Below are positions 50,874-59,615 of a DNA stretch of 64,000 nucleotides, piece after piece. The notes below the pieces were generated by a model. The model was given only the letters and a program-made list of their open reading frames with translations, searched no databases and was not told where the DNA came from. Within the stretch, counting starts at the first letter, position 1; each line of letters starts with the position of its first letter. The stretch lies in contig NZ_CP020539.1 of NCBI RefSeq assembly GCF_002080435.1, positions 620,001-684,000 of the forward strand, written 5' to 3'. The position numbers and the translations under genes were made by a program. Source of the DNA: Sphingobium herbicidovorans (lineage in GTDB: Bacteria > Pseudomonadota > Alphaproteobacteria > Sphingomonadales > Sphingomonadaceae).

Positions 50874-51146
50874 ATGGACCACCTCGACGACATGCTCAGC
50901 CGGTTGCGGGAAGCGCCGCTCGATCCCCGGCTTGCCGGGCTGGACAGCCGCGTCATGGCCGAGATCGCCCGGCTCCAGGCCATGCCCCGCCTGAGCGCCA
51001 CGACATTCGGTATCGCCGCGGCAGCAGCCTTGTTCCTGGGAATTGCCGGCTCGGCCGTGCCTGTGCGGTCGACCGAAGCCGGGCCGATATCGCCCTTTGA
51101 CGCGCGGCTCGCGCTCGCTCCTTCGACGCTGCTGAGTTCACAATGA
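50874..51146 (+). CDS. CnrY-like membrane anti-sigma factor
   Basis: 90 aa. The N-terminal 40 residues are soluble and acidic/basic (MDHLDDMLSRLREAPLDPRL), followed by one membrane helix (TTFGIAAAAALFLGIAGSAV) and a short periplasmic tail. Size, topology and position before a CnrX-like sensor and an ECF sigma gene are those of CnrY, which sequesters CnrH at the membrane. Sequence similarity in this family is low, so the name is by context. The stop overlaps the next ATG. Confidence 0.65.
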   Translation: MDHLDDMLSRLREAPLDPRLAGLDSRVMAEIARLQAMPRLSATTFGIAAAAALFLGIAGSAVPVRSTEAGPISPFDARLALAPSTLLSSQ

Positions 51147-51583
51147 TGCGCGACCGCCGGCTCCTGCTCCTCGTCCTGCTGACCTTTGCCGCGGCGATCG
51201 CCGGTGTGGTCATCGGCCGCGTCTATGTGGTTCCGGTGCGCCCGGTCGAAAATGAGTTGCACGACCTGCTCCATCGCGATCTGAAGCTGGACACCGCGCA
51301 ACATAGCCGTCTCGAGACGATCGAGAAGAACTATGCGATCCGGCGTCAGGCACTGGAGGCCGAACTGCGCGCCGATAACGCGCGGCTCGCCGAGGCGATC
51401 GAGGCGGAGCATGGCTATGGTCCTCGGGTTGCAGGGGCGGTGGATCGCTCGCACCAGGCGATGGGCGCGCTGCAGAAGGAAACACTCGAGCATATCTTCG
51501 CGATGCGGGCCGTGCTGCGCCCGGATCAGACGGACAAGTTCGACGACGCCGTGGTGAAAGCGCTGACGGCCAAGTCCAAATGA
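51143..51583 (+). CDS. CnrX/Spy-like periplasmic metal sensor
   Basis: 146 aa. One N-terminal membrane anchor (LLLLVLLTFAAAIAGVVIGR) carries a periplasmic four-helix domain with HDLLHRDLKLDTAQHSRLET, EAEHGYGPRVAGAVDRSHQA and KETLEHIFAMRAVLRPDQTD. His, Glu and Met residues there could bind metal. CnrX-type sensors bind Ni or Co and release CnrY's hold on CnrH. With copper genes around it, the metal sensed here may be copper. It overlaps its neighbours on both sides. Confidence 0.8.
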   Translation: MMRDRRLLLLVLLTFAAAIAGVVIGRVYVVPVRPVENELHDLLHRDLKLDTAQHSRLETIEKNYAIRRQALEAELRADNARLAEAIEAEHGYGPRVAGAVDRSHQAMGALQKETLEHIFAMRAVLRPDQTDKFDDAVVKALTAKSK

Positions 51584-52146
51584 CCGCGTGCCTCCCCGAC
51601 TGCTCGGACGGGGAGCTCGCGGCTCTGGCGCTTGGAGGCCGGCAAGCGGCCTATGGCGAGCTGGTCCGCCGGCATCAGGGCTGGGTGCACCGCCTCGTGC
51701 GCAGCCATGTCGGGAACCGCGACGAAGCGCTCGACGTGACCCAGGCGAGCTTCGTCGCCGCCTTCGCCGCACTCAACCGCTATGACGCTGCGCGACCCTT
51801 CCAGGTCTGGATGTCCCGGATCGTCATCAACAAATGCCATGACTGGCGGCGCCGGCGCGCGGTCCGGAACTTCTTCTCCATGGCCCTGCCGCTGGGCGAG
51901 GCGGATGACGTCGCCGATGAGGCGCCGCTACCCGACCAGGCAATCGGCGCCGAGCAGCAACTGGCAGAGGCGATGAAAGCGATCGCCGCCCTGCCCGCCT
52001 CTCTCAAAGACACGCTCATCCTGCGGACGATCGACGAGAAATCGGAAGCCGAAACCGCCGAGATTCTCGGCATCAGCCAGAAGGCAGTCGAGACCCGCCT
52101 CTACCGCGCCCGCGCACGCCTCGCGGAAATGTTGAAGAAAGTTTGA
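51580..52146 (+). CDS. ECF sigma factor (CnrH-like)
   Basis: 188 aa. Region 2 is AYGELVRRHQGWVHRLVRSH, then DEALDVTQASFVAAFAALNR and FQVWMSRIVINKCHDWRRRR. Region 4 is LPASLKDTLILRTIDEKSEA, then ETAEILGISQKAVETRLYRA. It would direct RNA polymerase to the CTGCGTATT-type promoters found upstream of copC, of its own operon and of copA. It is the third gene of a coupled Y-X-H set. Confidence 0.92.
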   Translation: MTACLPDCSDGELAALALGGRQAAYGELVRRHQGWVHRLVRSHVGNRDEALDVTQASFVAAFAALNRYDAARPFQVWMSRIVINKCHDWRRRRAVRNFFSMALPLGEADDVADEAPLPDQAIGAEQQLAEAMKAIAALPASLKDTLILRTIDEKSEAETAEILGISQKAVETRLYRARARLAEMLKKV

Positions 52147-52171
52147 GGGGGATGAGGCCACGCTGCGTATT
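52145..52171 (+). promoter_or_regulatory. Putative ECF promoter of copAB
   Basis: GAGGGG, then 12 nt, then CTGCGTATT, beginning at the sigma-gene stop and ending 41 nt before the multicopper oxidase ATG. The spacing is identical to that of the two other copies in the copper region. Confidence 0.6.
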
Positions 52172-52212
52172 TCCAATAGGTCCGCCCTCTTTCTTAAAGC
52201 TGAGACAACCGA

Positions 52213-54141
52213 ATGATTTCTGCTCTCGACCGCCGCCAGTTCCTCCGCGGCGCGGCCCTCGCCGGCGGCGGCGCCGCCTTGTCAGCCTGGCTGCCGGCCT
52301 GGGCGCAGACGATCTCGCCGGGGATGCGACCGACGCTGCCGACCGTGTCGGGCGAAGACATCACGCTCACCATCGCCCGGCAGTCGATGACCATCGACGG
52401 GCGCAAGTTCCGGGCAATCGGCCTCAACGGCACGGTCCCCGCCCCGCTGATCCGGCTGCGCGAGGGCCAGCGCGTGCGGCTCAACGTCATCAATCAGCTG
52501 GAGGAGGACAGCTCGATCCACTGGCACGGGCTGATCCTGCCGGCCAATATGGACGGTGTGCCGGGCGTGTCTTTTCCGGGCATCAAGCCGGGCTCGAACT
52601 ACCTCTACCAGTTCTCCGTCGTGCAAAGCGGCACCTACTGGTACCACAGCCATTCAGGCCTGCAGGAACAGGAAGGCCATTACGGCCCGATCATCATCGA
52701 TCCCGCCGGTGCCGATCCGGTCGCCTATGACCGCGAGCATGTCATCGTGCTCGCCGATCACAGCGCGCTCTCGCCGCAGGCGATCTTCCGGCGCCTCAAG
52801 GTCAACCCCGGCCATTTCAATTTCCAGCGCCAGACCCTGGCCGGGCTCCTGTCGGGCAAGGATCAGCCGCTCAAGGACCGGCTCGACTGGGGCCAGATGC
52901 GGATGGACCCGGCCGACATCTCCGATGTGACCGGATCCACCTACACCTATCTCGTCAACGGCCATGGTCCGATGGACAACTGGACCGCGCTCTTCACCCC
53001 GGGCGAACGGGTGCGGCTGCGGGTCATCAATGCGTCGGCGATGACCACCTTCAACGTCCGCATCCCCGGCCTGCCGCTGACCATCGTCCAGGCCGACGGG
53101 CAGAATGTGGTGCCGGTCACCGTCGACGAGTTCCAGATTGGTGTTGCCGAGACCTACGACGTCGTTGTCAGCCCAGGCGATGACAAGGCCTACACCCTTG
53201 TCGGCGAGGCGATCGACCGCTCGGGCATGGCGCGTGCCACGCTCGCGCCGAGGGCCGGCATGGCCGGCGAGGTTCCCCCCTTACGCAAACGGCCGCTCGC
53301 CGACATGAAGGACATGGGCATGGACATGTCCTCGATGCCGGGCATGGAAGGCATGGACATGTCGGGCGGCGCTATGCGGGGCGTCGATCCGACGGCCGAG
53401 AAGAACGCGTCCGCGCGCCTCGCGACCGGCGCGGCGGCAGCGATGGCGACCATGGACAATAGCGCCATGGCAGGCATGGATCATTCGGGGATGGATCATG
53501 GATCGATGGCCGGCATGGACCACGGCGCGATGGGCGCCGATGGCCAGATGGCGGGCATGGATCATGGCGGGCACGCGATGGGCTCGATGAAGATGCGCGA
53601 CTTCTCGAACGCGCCGCAGGTGAAGCGCGACCCGAGCGTCCAGACCATCTCGCCGATGCCCGTAGACCGCACCGGCGAGCCCGGCCAGGGCCTCGCCGAC
53701 GTCGGCCACAAGGTGCTTGTCTACAGGGACCTGATGGCGCTCGATCGCAATCCGGACGTGCGCGCGCCGAGCCGCAGCATCGACATTCACCTCACCGGCA
53801 ACATGGAGCGGTTCATGTGGTCGTTCGACGGCGAAAAAATGTCGGACCATCACGAGCCGATCCCCTTCATCGAAGGCGAGCGGGTGCGCGTCAATCTCAT
53901 CAACGACACGATGATGGGGCATCCGATCCATATTCACGGGCATTTTTTCGAGCTGGTGACGGGGCATGGCGATCATGCGCCGCGCAAGCATACGGTGATC
54001 GTCCAGCCCGGCGGCAAGGTGACCTGGGACTTCACCGCCGACGCGGTCGGCGACTGGGCCTTCCACTGTCATCTCCTCTACCACATGCATGCAGGGATGA
54101 TGCGGGTCGTGAGCGTCCGTCCGAAGGGAGACGCGCAATGA
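52213..54141 (+). CDS. copA: Multicopper oxidase CopA (copper resistance, periplasmic)
   Basis: 642 aa. A Tat signal (DRRQFLRGAALAGGGAALSA) directs it to the periplasm in folded form. Copper ligands are SIHWHGLILP, TYWYHSHSG, GHPIHIHGHFFEL and FHCHLLYHMHAGMMRV, the full set for T1/T2/T3 sites. A Met/His-rich insert (about residues 365-460; DMGMDMSSMPGMEGMDMSGG, MAGMDHSGMDHGSMAGMDHG) should bind many Cu(I) ions. It oxidises Cu(I) to Cu(II). The stop overlaps the copB start (ATGA). Confidence 0.97.
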   Translation: MISALDRRQFLRGAALAGGGAALSAWLPAWAQTISPGMRPTLPTVSGEDITLTIARQSMTIDGRKFRAIGLNGTVPAPLIRLREGQRVRLNVINQLEEDSSIHWHGLILPANMDGVPGVSFPGIKPGSNYLYQFSVVQSGTYWYHSHSGLQEQEGHYGPIIIDPAGADPVAYDREHVIVLADHSALSPQAIFRRLKVNPGHFNFQRQTLAGLLSGKDQPLKDRLDWGQMRMDPADISDVTGSTYTYLVNGHGPMDNWTALFTPGERVRLRVINASAMTTFNVRIPGLPLTIVQADGQNVVPVTVDEFQIGVAETYDVVVSPGDDKAYTLVGEAIDRSGMARATLAPRAGMAGEVPPLRKRPLADMKDMGMDMSSMPGMEGMDMSGGAMRGVDPTAEKNASARLATGAAAAMATMDNSAMAGMDHSGMDHGSMAGMDHGAMGADGQMAGMDHGGHAMGSMKMRDFSNAPQVKRDPSVQTISPMPVDRTGEPGQGLADVGHKVLVYRDLMALDRNPDVRAPSRSIDIHLTGNMERFMWSFDGEKMSDHHEPIPFIEGERVRVNLINDTMMGHPIHIHGHFFELVTGHGDHAPRKHTVIVQPGGKVTWDFTADAVGDWAFHCHLLYHMHAGMMRVVSVRPKGDAQ

Positions 54142-55324
54142 CCCGCATCCTCACGCCGCTGGTGAGCGCGATCGCCCTTCTCTCCGCCGCGCCCGCCTTT
54201 GCCCAGGATCATTCGATGCACGACATGCCCGGCATGGCGCCGCCGGGCGGGGCGCGGCCGGCGCAGGAGAAAAAGAAGGACAAGGCCGCCGCGCCGCGCC
54301 CCAAGCCCGCTACCAGGCCGCGCGCTCAGAAACCAGCGCCGGGCACCATGCCGGCAATGGACCATTCGCAGGACCAGGCCAGTCCTGCGCCACAGGCAGA
54401 TGCCGCCGGTCAACCGCAACCCGCTGCTCCCGCGATGGCGGAGATGCCGGGCATGGACCACTCCCGGCATCAGGACGGCGCGATGCCGGACATGCCCGGG
54501 ATGGACCATTCGCAGCATGGCCAGACCGCCATGCCCGGAACCTCCGCCATGCCCGGCATGCAAATGACCGGCACGGCGCTTCCGGCCGGCAATGCGCCCC
54601 CGCCGCCCCCCCCAGCGACCACTTCGCCGATCGGGATTTTCCCGGCGGCGAGATGGCGCGCTCGCGCGACATCATGATGAAGGACAGCGGCGGCAACAAT
54701 TTCGGGCAGGTGCTGCTCAACCTGTTCGAGTATCAGGCGCATAGCGGCCGCGATGGCTATCGCTGGGATGGCGAAGGCTTTTACGGCGGCGACATCAACC
54801 GCCTCTGGCTCAAGAGCGAGGGGGAAGGCGAGTTTGGCCGCGGGATCGACAGCGCAGACGTCCAGGCCCTCTATAGCCGCGCCATCGACCCCTATTTCAA
54901 CCTTCAGGCCGGCGTCCGCCAGGACTTCGGCCGCGGGCCCAACCGCACCTATGCGACCGTTGGCGTCGAGGGTCTGGCTCCCGGCATGTTCGAGGTCGAA
55001 GGCGCGCTGTTCCTCTCGACCAAGGGCGACCTTCTGGGCCGGGTCGAGGGCTATTACGACCAGCGCATCACCCAGCGCCTGATCTTGCAGCCGCGCGCCG
55101 AGGTCAATTTCGCCGCGCAGGATATTCCGGAGAACGACATCGGTTCGGGGCTGGTCAACATAGAGCTCGGCGCGCGCCTGCGCTACGAATTCAGCCGCCA
55201 GTTCGCACCTTACATCGGCGTTTCCTATCTGCGCAAAGCCGGAGACACGGCGCGGCTGTCGAGGCTTGCGGGCGAGGACGTCCATGCCACCAGCTTCGTC
55301 GCCGGCATCCGCTTCTGGTTCTAG
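54138..55324 (+). pseudogene. copB: CopB outer-membrane copper protein, frameshifted at a C8 run
   Basis: From the ATG at 54138 the frame encodes a signal peptide (LLSAAPAFAQDHSM) and Met/His-rich repeats (MAEMPGMDHSRHQDGAMPDM, PGMDHSQHGQTAMPG) up to a poly-Pro stretch. It then goes out of frame. The CopB barrel resumes in another frame as SDHFADRDFPGGEMARSRDI and continues to VAGIRFWF at 55324. The break lies in eight consecutive C at 54606-54613; nine would restore one protein of about 395 aa. It may be slippage, real inactivation or a sequencing error. Confidence 0.88.
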
Positions 55325-55414
55325 GATCGGGACAGCTGATGGCGGGGGCGAACAAGAGAGCGGGGCGTTACACTCATACCCAGGTCGGCCGGCGCCGAGC
55401 GAAGGAGATACGCC

Positions 55415-55888
55415 ATGGACCATTCGTCCCACATGAACACCCGGAAGATGGGTGCCTATTGGAGCCTTGCCGTTCAGACCGTCATCAGCGGCGTCATCAT
55501 GTATCTGGTGATGTTCGTCATGATCGACGGGCTCGACAGCTTCTACAACAACCTCAACATGCTCTACATGACGCTGATGATGGTCGCACCGATGGTGGTG
55601 CTGATGATCCTCGCCATGCGACACATGTTCGTGTCGAAGGCCGCCAACATCGCGCTGATCGCCGCGTCGCTGGTCGCCTTCTTCGGCAGCTTTGCACTCA
55701 TCCGCACCCAGACCACGATCGGCGACACGGCCTTTCTGCGCTCGATGATCCCGCATCATTCCGGGGCGATCCTGATGTGCCAGGAAGCAAAGCTCAGCGA
55801 TCCGGAAGTCATCCGGCTTTGCGAAGCGATCAAGCGCTCGCAGCGGCAGGAAATCGACGAGATGAAGGCCATACTCGCGCGGCGCTGA
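55415..55888 (+). CDS. DUF305 membrane protein
   Basis: 157 aa. Three membrane helices (VQTVISGVIMYLVMFVMIDG, LYMTLMMVAPMVVLMILAMR, IALIAASLVAFFGSFALIRT) precede a short DUF305 domain with LRSMIPHHSGAILMCQEAKL, whose His and Met residues suggest metal binding. The Met-rich membrane part is also noteworthy. It follows copB by 90 bp on the same strand, so it probably belongs to the copper set. Confidence 0.85.
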   Translation: MDHSSHMNTRKMGAYWSLAVQTVISGVIMYLVMFVMIDGLDSFYNNLNMLYMTLMMVAPMVVLMILAMRHMFVSKAANIALIAASLVAFFGSFALIRTQTTIGDTAFLRSMIPHHSGAILMCQEAKLSDPEVIRLCEAIKRSQRQEIDEMKAILARR

Positions 55889-55947
55889 GTGGCACGGTCG
55901 GGCTACGCCCGGATACGTGCGCCCGGCCAGGCATGTGAGCCGGGACG

Positions 55948-57483
55948 ATGGTCGACACGAGGCGCGGGCCGGACGAGATTGCCAGGGAGGTGGTGCGGCT
56001 TGCGCCGTTGTTCCTGCGACAGGCTGGCGGCCATGTCCTGACGCTGCTCGATCCTGCCGGGATCGTGCTGAGCTATAATGAAGAAGGCGAGCGTGCCGAA
56101 TGCTGGCCGCTCGACCGCGTCCTGGGACAGCCCCACGACCTGTTCTACCCGCCCGACGAGATTACGGCCGGCCGGCCGTGCGCAGACCTGGCGGCCGCCC
56201 TTCACGAGGGCACGCTGGAGCGCGAAGCGTGGCGGGTCTGCGAGAATGGAGCGGAGTATCTCGCGCGCCTGACGATCAGCGCCCTGTTCGAAGGCGACGC
56301 ACATCGAGGCTTTGCCTGCATCAGTCGCGATGTCACCGACGAGGCGGCGGTCCGGGCGTCGATCGAGACCCGCGAGCAGCATCTCCAGTCGATCCTGGCG
56401 ACGGTGCCGGATGCGATGATCATCATCGACGAGACCGGCGCCATCACATCCTTCAGCGCAGCGGCACAACGCCTTTTCGGCTACAGCGAAGCCGAGCTCG
56501 TCGGCCGCAACGTCTCCTGCCTTATGCCCCAGCCCGATCGCGACCGGCATGACGAATATCTCGCGCATTATCTCCAGACCGGCGAGCGCCGGATCATCGG
56601 CCTCGGCCGCGTCGTGGTCGGCCAGCGCCGCGACGGCTCGACCTTCCCGATGCAGCTGTCGGTCGGCGAGGCCGGTGAAGACGGGCAGCGGTTGTTCACG
56701 GGCTTCATCCGGGATCTCACCGCCAAGGAGCAGGATGAGCTCAGGCTCAAGGAACTGCAGGCAGAGCTGGTCCATGTCTCCCGGCTGAGCGCGATGGGCA
56801 CGATGGCTTCGACTCTTGCCCACGAACTCAACCAGCCGCTTGCCGCGGTCGCGCTCTATCTCGAGACGATCCGCGACATGCTCGACGAGCGGGACGACGA
56901 ACCCTTCGTGTCGCTGCGGTCGGTGATGGATGATGCCGCCCAGGAAACGCTGCGGGCCGGCCATATCGTCCGGCGCCTTCGCGATTTCGTCGCCCGCGGC
57001 GAGGTCGACAAGAGCCTCCACGAGCTGCCGCAGGTCATCGCCGAGGCGAGCCAGCTCGCGCTGGTCGGCGCACGCGAGCGCGGCATCCGCAGCTTCTTTG
57101 CGGTCGAGCACGCCGCGACGCCGGTCCTCGTCGACAGGGTGCAGATCCAGCAGGTGCTGGTCAACCTGATGCGCAATGCCATCGAGGCGATGGCGGAGTG
57201 TCCGGTTCGCGACCTCAAGGTGGCGACCAGGTTGCGCCCTGACGGGCTGATCGAGGTGACCGTGGCGGATACCGGCCCCGGCATCGCCGACGAGGTCCGG
57301 GAGCAGCTCTTCACGGCGTTCAAGTCGACAAAGGCCGACGGCATGGGCCTCGGCCTTTCGATCTGCCGGACCATCATCGAAGCGCATGGGGGCCGTATCT
57401 GGATGGAGCGCCCCGACCGCGGCGGCGCGCGCTTTCATTTTACCTTGATCCATGCGCGGGCGGAGGAGGAACATGGGGGATAG
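55948..57483 (+). CDS. fixL: FixL-type PAS sensor histidine kinase with heme-binding residues
   Basis: 511 aa, no membrane helix. PAS-1 is at about 25-135. PAS-2 is at about 145-260, with MPQPDRDRHDEYLAHYLQTG and RRIIGLGRVVVGQRRDGSTF. His201 aligns with the proximal heme His of rhizobial FixL and Arg221 with the conserved heme-propionate/O2 Arg; the second Arg (FixL Arg206) is His207 here. The kinase part has His292 in LAHELNQPLAA, then ATPase boxes (NLMRNAIEAM, VADTGPGIADEV, GMGLGLSICRTII). It probably phosphorylates the FixJ encoded next, with which it overlaps by 11 nt. Confidence 0.9.
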   Translation: MVDTRRGPDEIAREVVRLAPLFLRQAGGHVLTLLDPAGIVLSYNEEGERAECWPLDRVLGQPHDLFYPPDEITAGRPCADLAAALHEGTLEREAWRVCENGAEYLARLTISALFEGDAHRGFACISRDVTDEAAVRASIETREQHLQSILATVPDAMIIIDETGAITSFSAAAQRLFGYSEAELVGRNVSCLMPQPDRDRHDEYLAHYLQTGERRIIGLGRVVVGQRRDGSTFPMQLSVGEAGEDGQRLFTGFIRDLTAKEQDELRLKELQAELVHVSRLSAMGTMASTLAHELNQPLAAVALYLETIRDMLDERDDEPFVSLRSVMDDAAQETLRAGHIVRRLRDFVARGEVDKSLHELPQVIAEASQLALVGARERGIRSFFAVEHAATPVLVDRVQIQQVLVNLMRNAIEAMAECPVRDLKVATRLRPDGLIEVTVADTGPGIADEVREQLFTAFKSTKADGMGLGLSICRTIIEAHGGRIWMERPDRGGARFHFTLIHARAEEEHGG

Positions 57484-58096
57484 ACGCGTCATCCATCTGG
57501 TCGACGACGAGGAGAGCATCCGCAAGGCGGCGAGCTTTGCGCTCAAGACCGCGGGCTACGACGTCGTGACCTATGCCTCGGGCGTGGAGTTTCTCAAGGA
57601 GGCGAAGTCGGCGGCCGTCGGCTGCGTCATCCTCGACGTGCGCATGCCCGAGATGGACGGTCTCGAGGTTCAGGCCGCCATGGCAGCACGCGGGGTCAAC
57701 ATGCCGGTCATCGTCCTGACCGGCCATGGCGACGTGTCGGTTGCGGTGCAGGCCATGAAAGGCGGCGCGGTCGACTTTCTCGAGAAACCCTTCGAGAAAG
57801 CCGCCCTGCTCGGCGCCGTCAGCCGCGCGTTCGCGCGTCTCGACGATGTCGACCTTCGTACCCTGGAAACGTCCGAAGCAGGGGTGCGGGTCGCTGCACT
57901 GACGCCCCGGGAGCGGGAAGTGCTCGAAAGGCTGGCCAACGGCCTGCCCAACAAGACGATCGCCTATGACCTGGGCTGTTCATCGCGAACGGTCGAGGTC
58001 CATCGCGCGAGCCTGATGGCCAAGCTCGAGGTCCGCAATCTGTCCGAAGCCCTGCGGATCGCCTTTGCCGCGGGCATGGGCCGCAAGCCGAAGTGA
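57473..58096 (+). CDS. fixJ: FixJ-type response regulator
   Basis: About 207 aa from the ATG at 57473 within the fixL end. The receiver domain has LVDDEES, phosphoacceptor Asp in VILDVRMPEMDG and IVLTGHGDVSVAVQAMKGGA with DFLEKP. The DNA-binding domain is LTPREREVLERLANGLPNKT, then IAYDLGCSSRTVEVHRASLM. It is the cognate partner of the adjacent FixL. It is close to the orphan FixJ at 30.6 kb, above all in the DNA-contacting helices, so both may bind the same sites. Confidence 0.93.
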   Translation: MGDRRVIHLVDDEESIRKAASFALKTAGYDVVTYASGVEFLKEAKSAAVGCVILDVRMPEMDGLEVQAAMAARGVNMPVIVLTGHGDVSVAVQAMKGGAVDFLEKPFEKAALLGAVSRAFARLDDVDLRTLETSEAGVRVAALTPREREVLERLANGLPNKTIAYDLGCSSRTVEVHRASLMAKLEVRNLSEALRIAFAAGMGRKPK

Positions 58097-58132
58097 CTGC
58101 GACCTCTACGTAGCGACGGGACGAGGCGCGAT

Positions 58133-58585
58133 ATGCGATCGATGGTGCAATCGTCACACGGGTGTCCGCTTCTCGCAATGCCATCGGTCCGTTCCACCCA
58201 GCATGATGGCAGATACACCATCCTCGTCTCCGACGACGATCCCGGCGTGCGGCGTGGCCTCCAGCTGCTGCTGAGATCGCGCGGCTATGCCGTGTGGGGA
58301 TATACGACCGGCCGCGCGCTGTTGGCCGACCCCCGCGCGAAGGAGGCGGACTGCGTCATCCTCGACTATCGCATGCCCGACATCGACGGATTCGCGATGC
58401 TGCGTCACCTTCGCGAGATCGGATGGTCGGGACGGGCCATCATGATCTCAGGCTTTCACGACACGCTGCTGGCCTCGCGGGCCGCCGAGGCGGGCTTCGA
58501 TCACGTTCTCGCAAAGCCGTTGATCGGCAGGGCTTTGCTCGATGCGTTGGACCGGCACCGCGCCGAGACGCTTCGAAAGCATTGA
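58133..58585 (+). CDS. Single-domain response regulator
   Basis: 150 aa (a start at 58178, MPSVRSTQHDG, would shorten the tail by 15). One receiver domain: ILVSDDDPGVRRGLQLLLRS, VILDYRMPDIDG (Asp), AIMISGFHDTLLASRAAEAG, HVLAKPL. There is no output domain. It lies 37 nt after fixJ on the same strand, so it may act as a phosphate sink or brake on FixL, or pass the signal to a partner elsewhere. Confidence 0.85.
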   Translation: MRSMVQSSHGCPLLAMPSVRSTQHDGRYTILVSDDDPGVRRGLQLLLRSRGYAVWGYTTGRALLADPRAKEADCVILDYRMPDIDGFAMLRHLREIGWSGRAIMISGFHDTLLASRAAEAGFDHVLAKPLIGRALLDALDRHRAETLRKH

Positions 58586-58646
58586 ACTGTGGCAACCTGC
58601 CCCCGGCGGCCTCAGCCCTGCGCGATGTGGACAGCGGTCAGCGACG

Positions 58647-59615
58647 TCAAAGCCAGTGGTTGCGTTTGAACCGGATGTAGAGTCCGATGCAGACCGCAGC
58701 GATGACGCCGAGGATGACGAAATATCCCCACTGCGTCTTCAGTTCGGGCATATTCTCGAAGTTCATCCCGTAGATCCCGGCAATCGCGGTAGGCACCGCG
58801 AGGATCGCGGCCCAGGCGGCGAGCTGACGCGTGATCGCACCCTGGCGCTGCTGTTCGAGCAGGTGACTCGCCTCGAACACCGAGATCAGGATGTCGCGGA
58901 TGCCGGTGATGGCGCTCTCAACCCGGAGCATGTGATCGAGCAAATCACGGAAATAGGGTTTGGAGGCCTCATCAAGCCGCGGAAGCTGCAGGTTCACCAG
59001 CTTGCGACCGACCTCGAGCATGGGTCCGAGCACGCGTTGGAAGCGGACGAGCTCACGCCGCAGCGTGAAAATCCGGGTCACCTCCTCGCGGGTGAGAAAG
59101 GCTGCAAGCATGCGCTGCTCCATCTTGAGGACGTCCTCCTCGATCGCCTCGACGATCGGGAAATAGCCATCGACGATGAAGTCCAGAATGGCATGGAGCA
59201 CATAGTCCGGGCCCTCGCGCAGCAGGTCCGGCGTGATTTCGAGATGCGCGCGAAGCTCGCTGTGCGAGCGTGCCGAACCCTGCCGAACGGTGATGAGGAA
59301 ATTCTTGCCCAGGAAAATCGCGGTGGAGCCGTAGGCGATATGATCGCCTTCAAGATGTGCCGTCCTGGCGACGATGAACAACTGGTCACCGTAGACGTCG
59401 AGCTTGGAAATCTGGTGGCCGTTGCCGGCATCTTCCACGGCAAGCGGGTGAAGGCCGTAATTTCCGGCGATGTCGGCAAGTTCTGTTTCGCTGGGCTGGG
59501 AGAGGCCGATCCACACAAAGTCATCCTTGGCGATATGCTCGCACGCCGGATCGATCAGGGTCACCGGCCGCAGCCGTTTGCCCTCGTGATAAAGAAAGGC
59601 GGCGACGACGCTCAT
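58647..59615 (-). CDS. corA: CorA-family Mg2+/Co2+ transporter
   Basis: About 322 aa from the ATG at 59615. It has a long cytoplasmic domain with coiled coils, then two C-terminal helices (LAAWAAILAVPTAIAGIYGM and YFVILGVIAAVCIGLYIRFK) flanking the GMN signature in IYGMNFENMPELK. It forms pentameric divalent-cation channels. It is convergent with the response-regulator gene. Its start overlaps the stop of a small upstream ORF. Confidence 0.93.
   Translation of the reverse strand: MSVVAAFLYHEGKRLRPVTLIDPACEHIAKDDFVWIGLSQPSETELADIAGNYGLHPLAVEDAGNGHQISKLDVYGDQLFIVARTAHLEGDHIAYGSTAIFLGKNFLITVRQGSARSHSELRAHLEITPDLLREGPDYVLHAILDFIVDGYFPIVEAIEEDVLKMEQRMLAAFLTREEVTRIFTLRRELVRFQRVLGPMLEVGRKLVNLQLPRLDEASKPYFRDLLDHMLRVESAITGIRDILISVFEASHLLEQQRQGAITRQLAAWAAILAVPTAIAGIYGMNFENMPELKTQWGYFVILGVIAAVCIGLYIRFKRNHWL

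Noticed and set aside
53281..54138. 285-aa His-rich minus-strand frame
   Set aside because: It is the reverse of the Met/His repeats and copper sites of CopA, which explains the His-rich composition.
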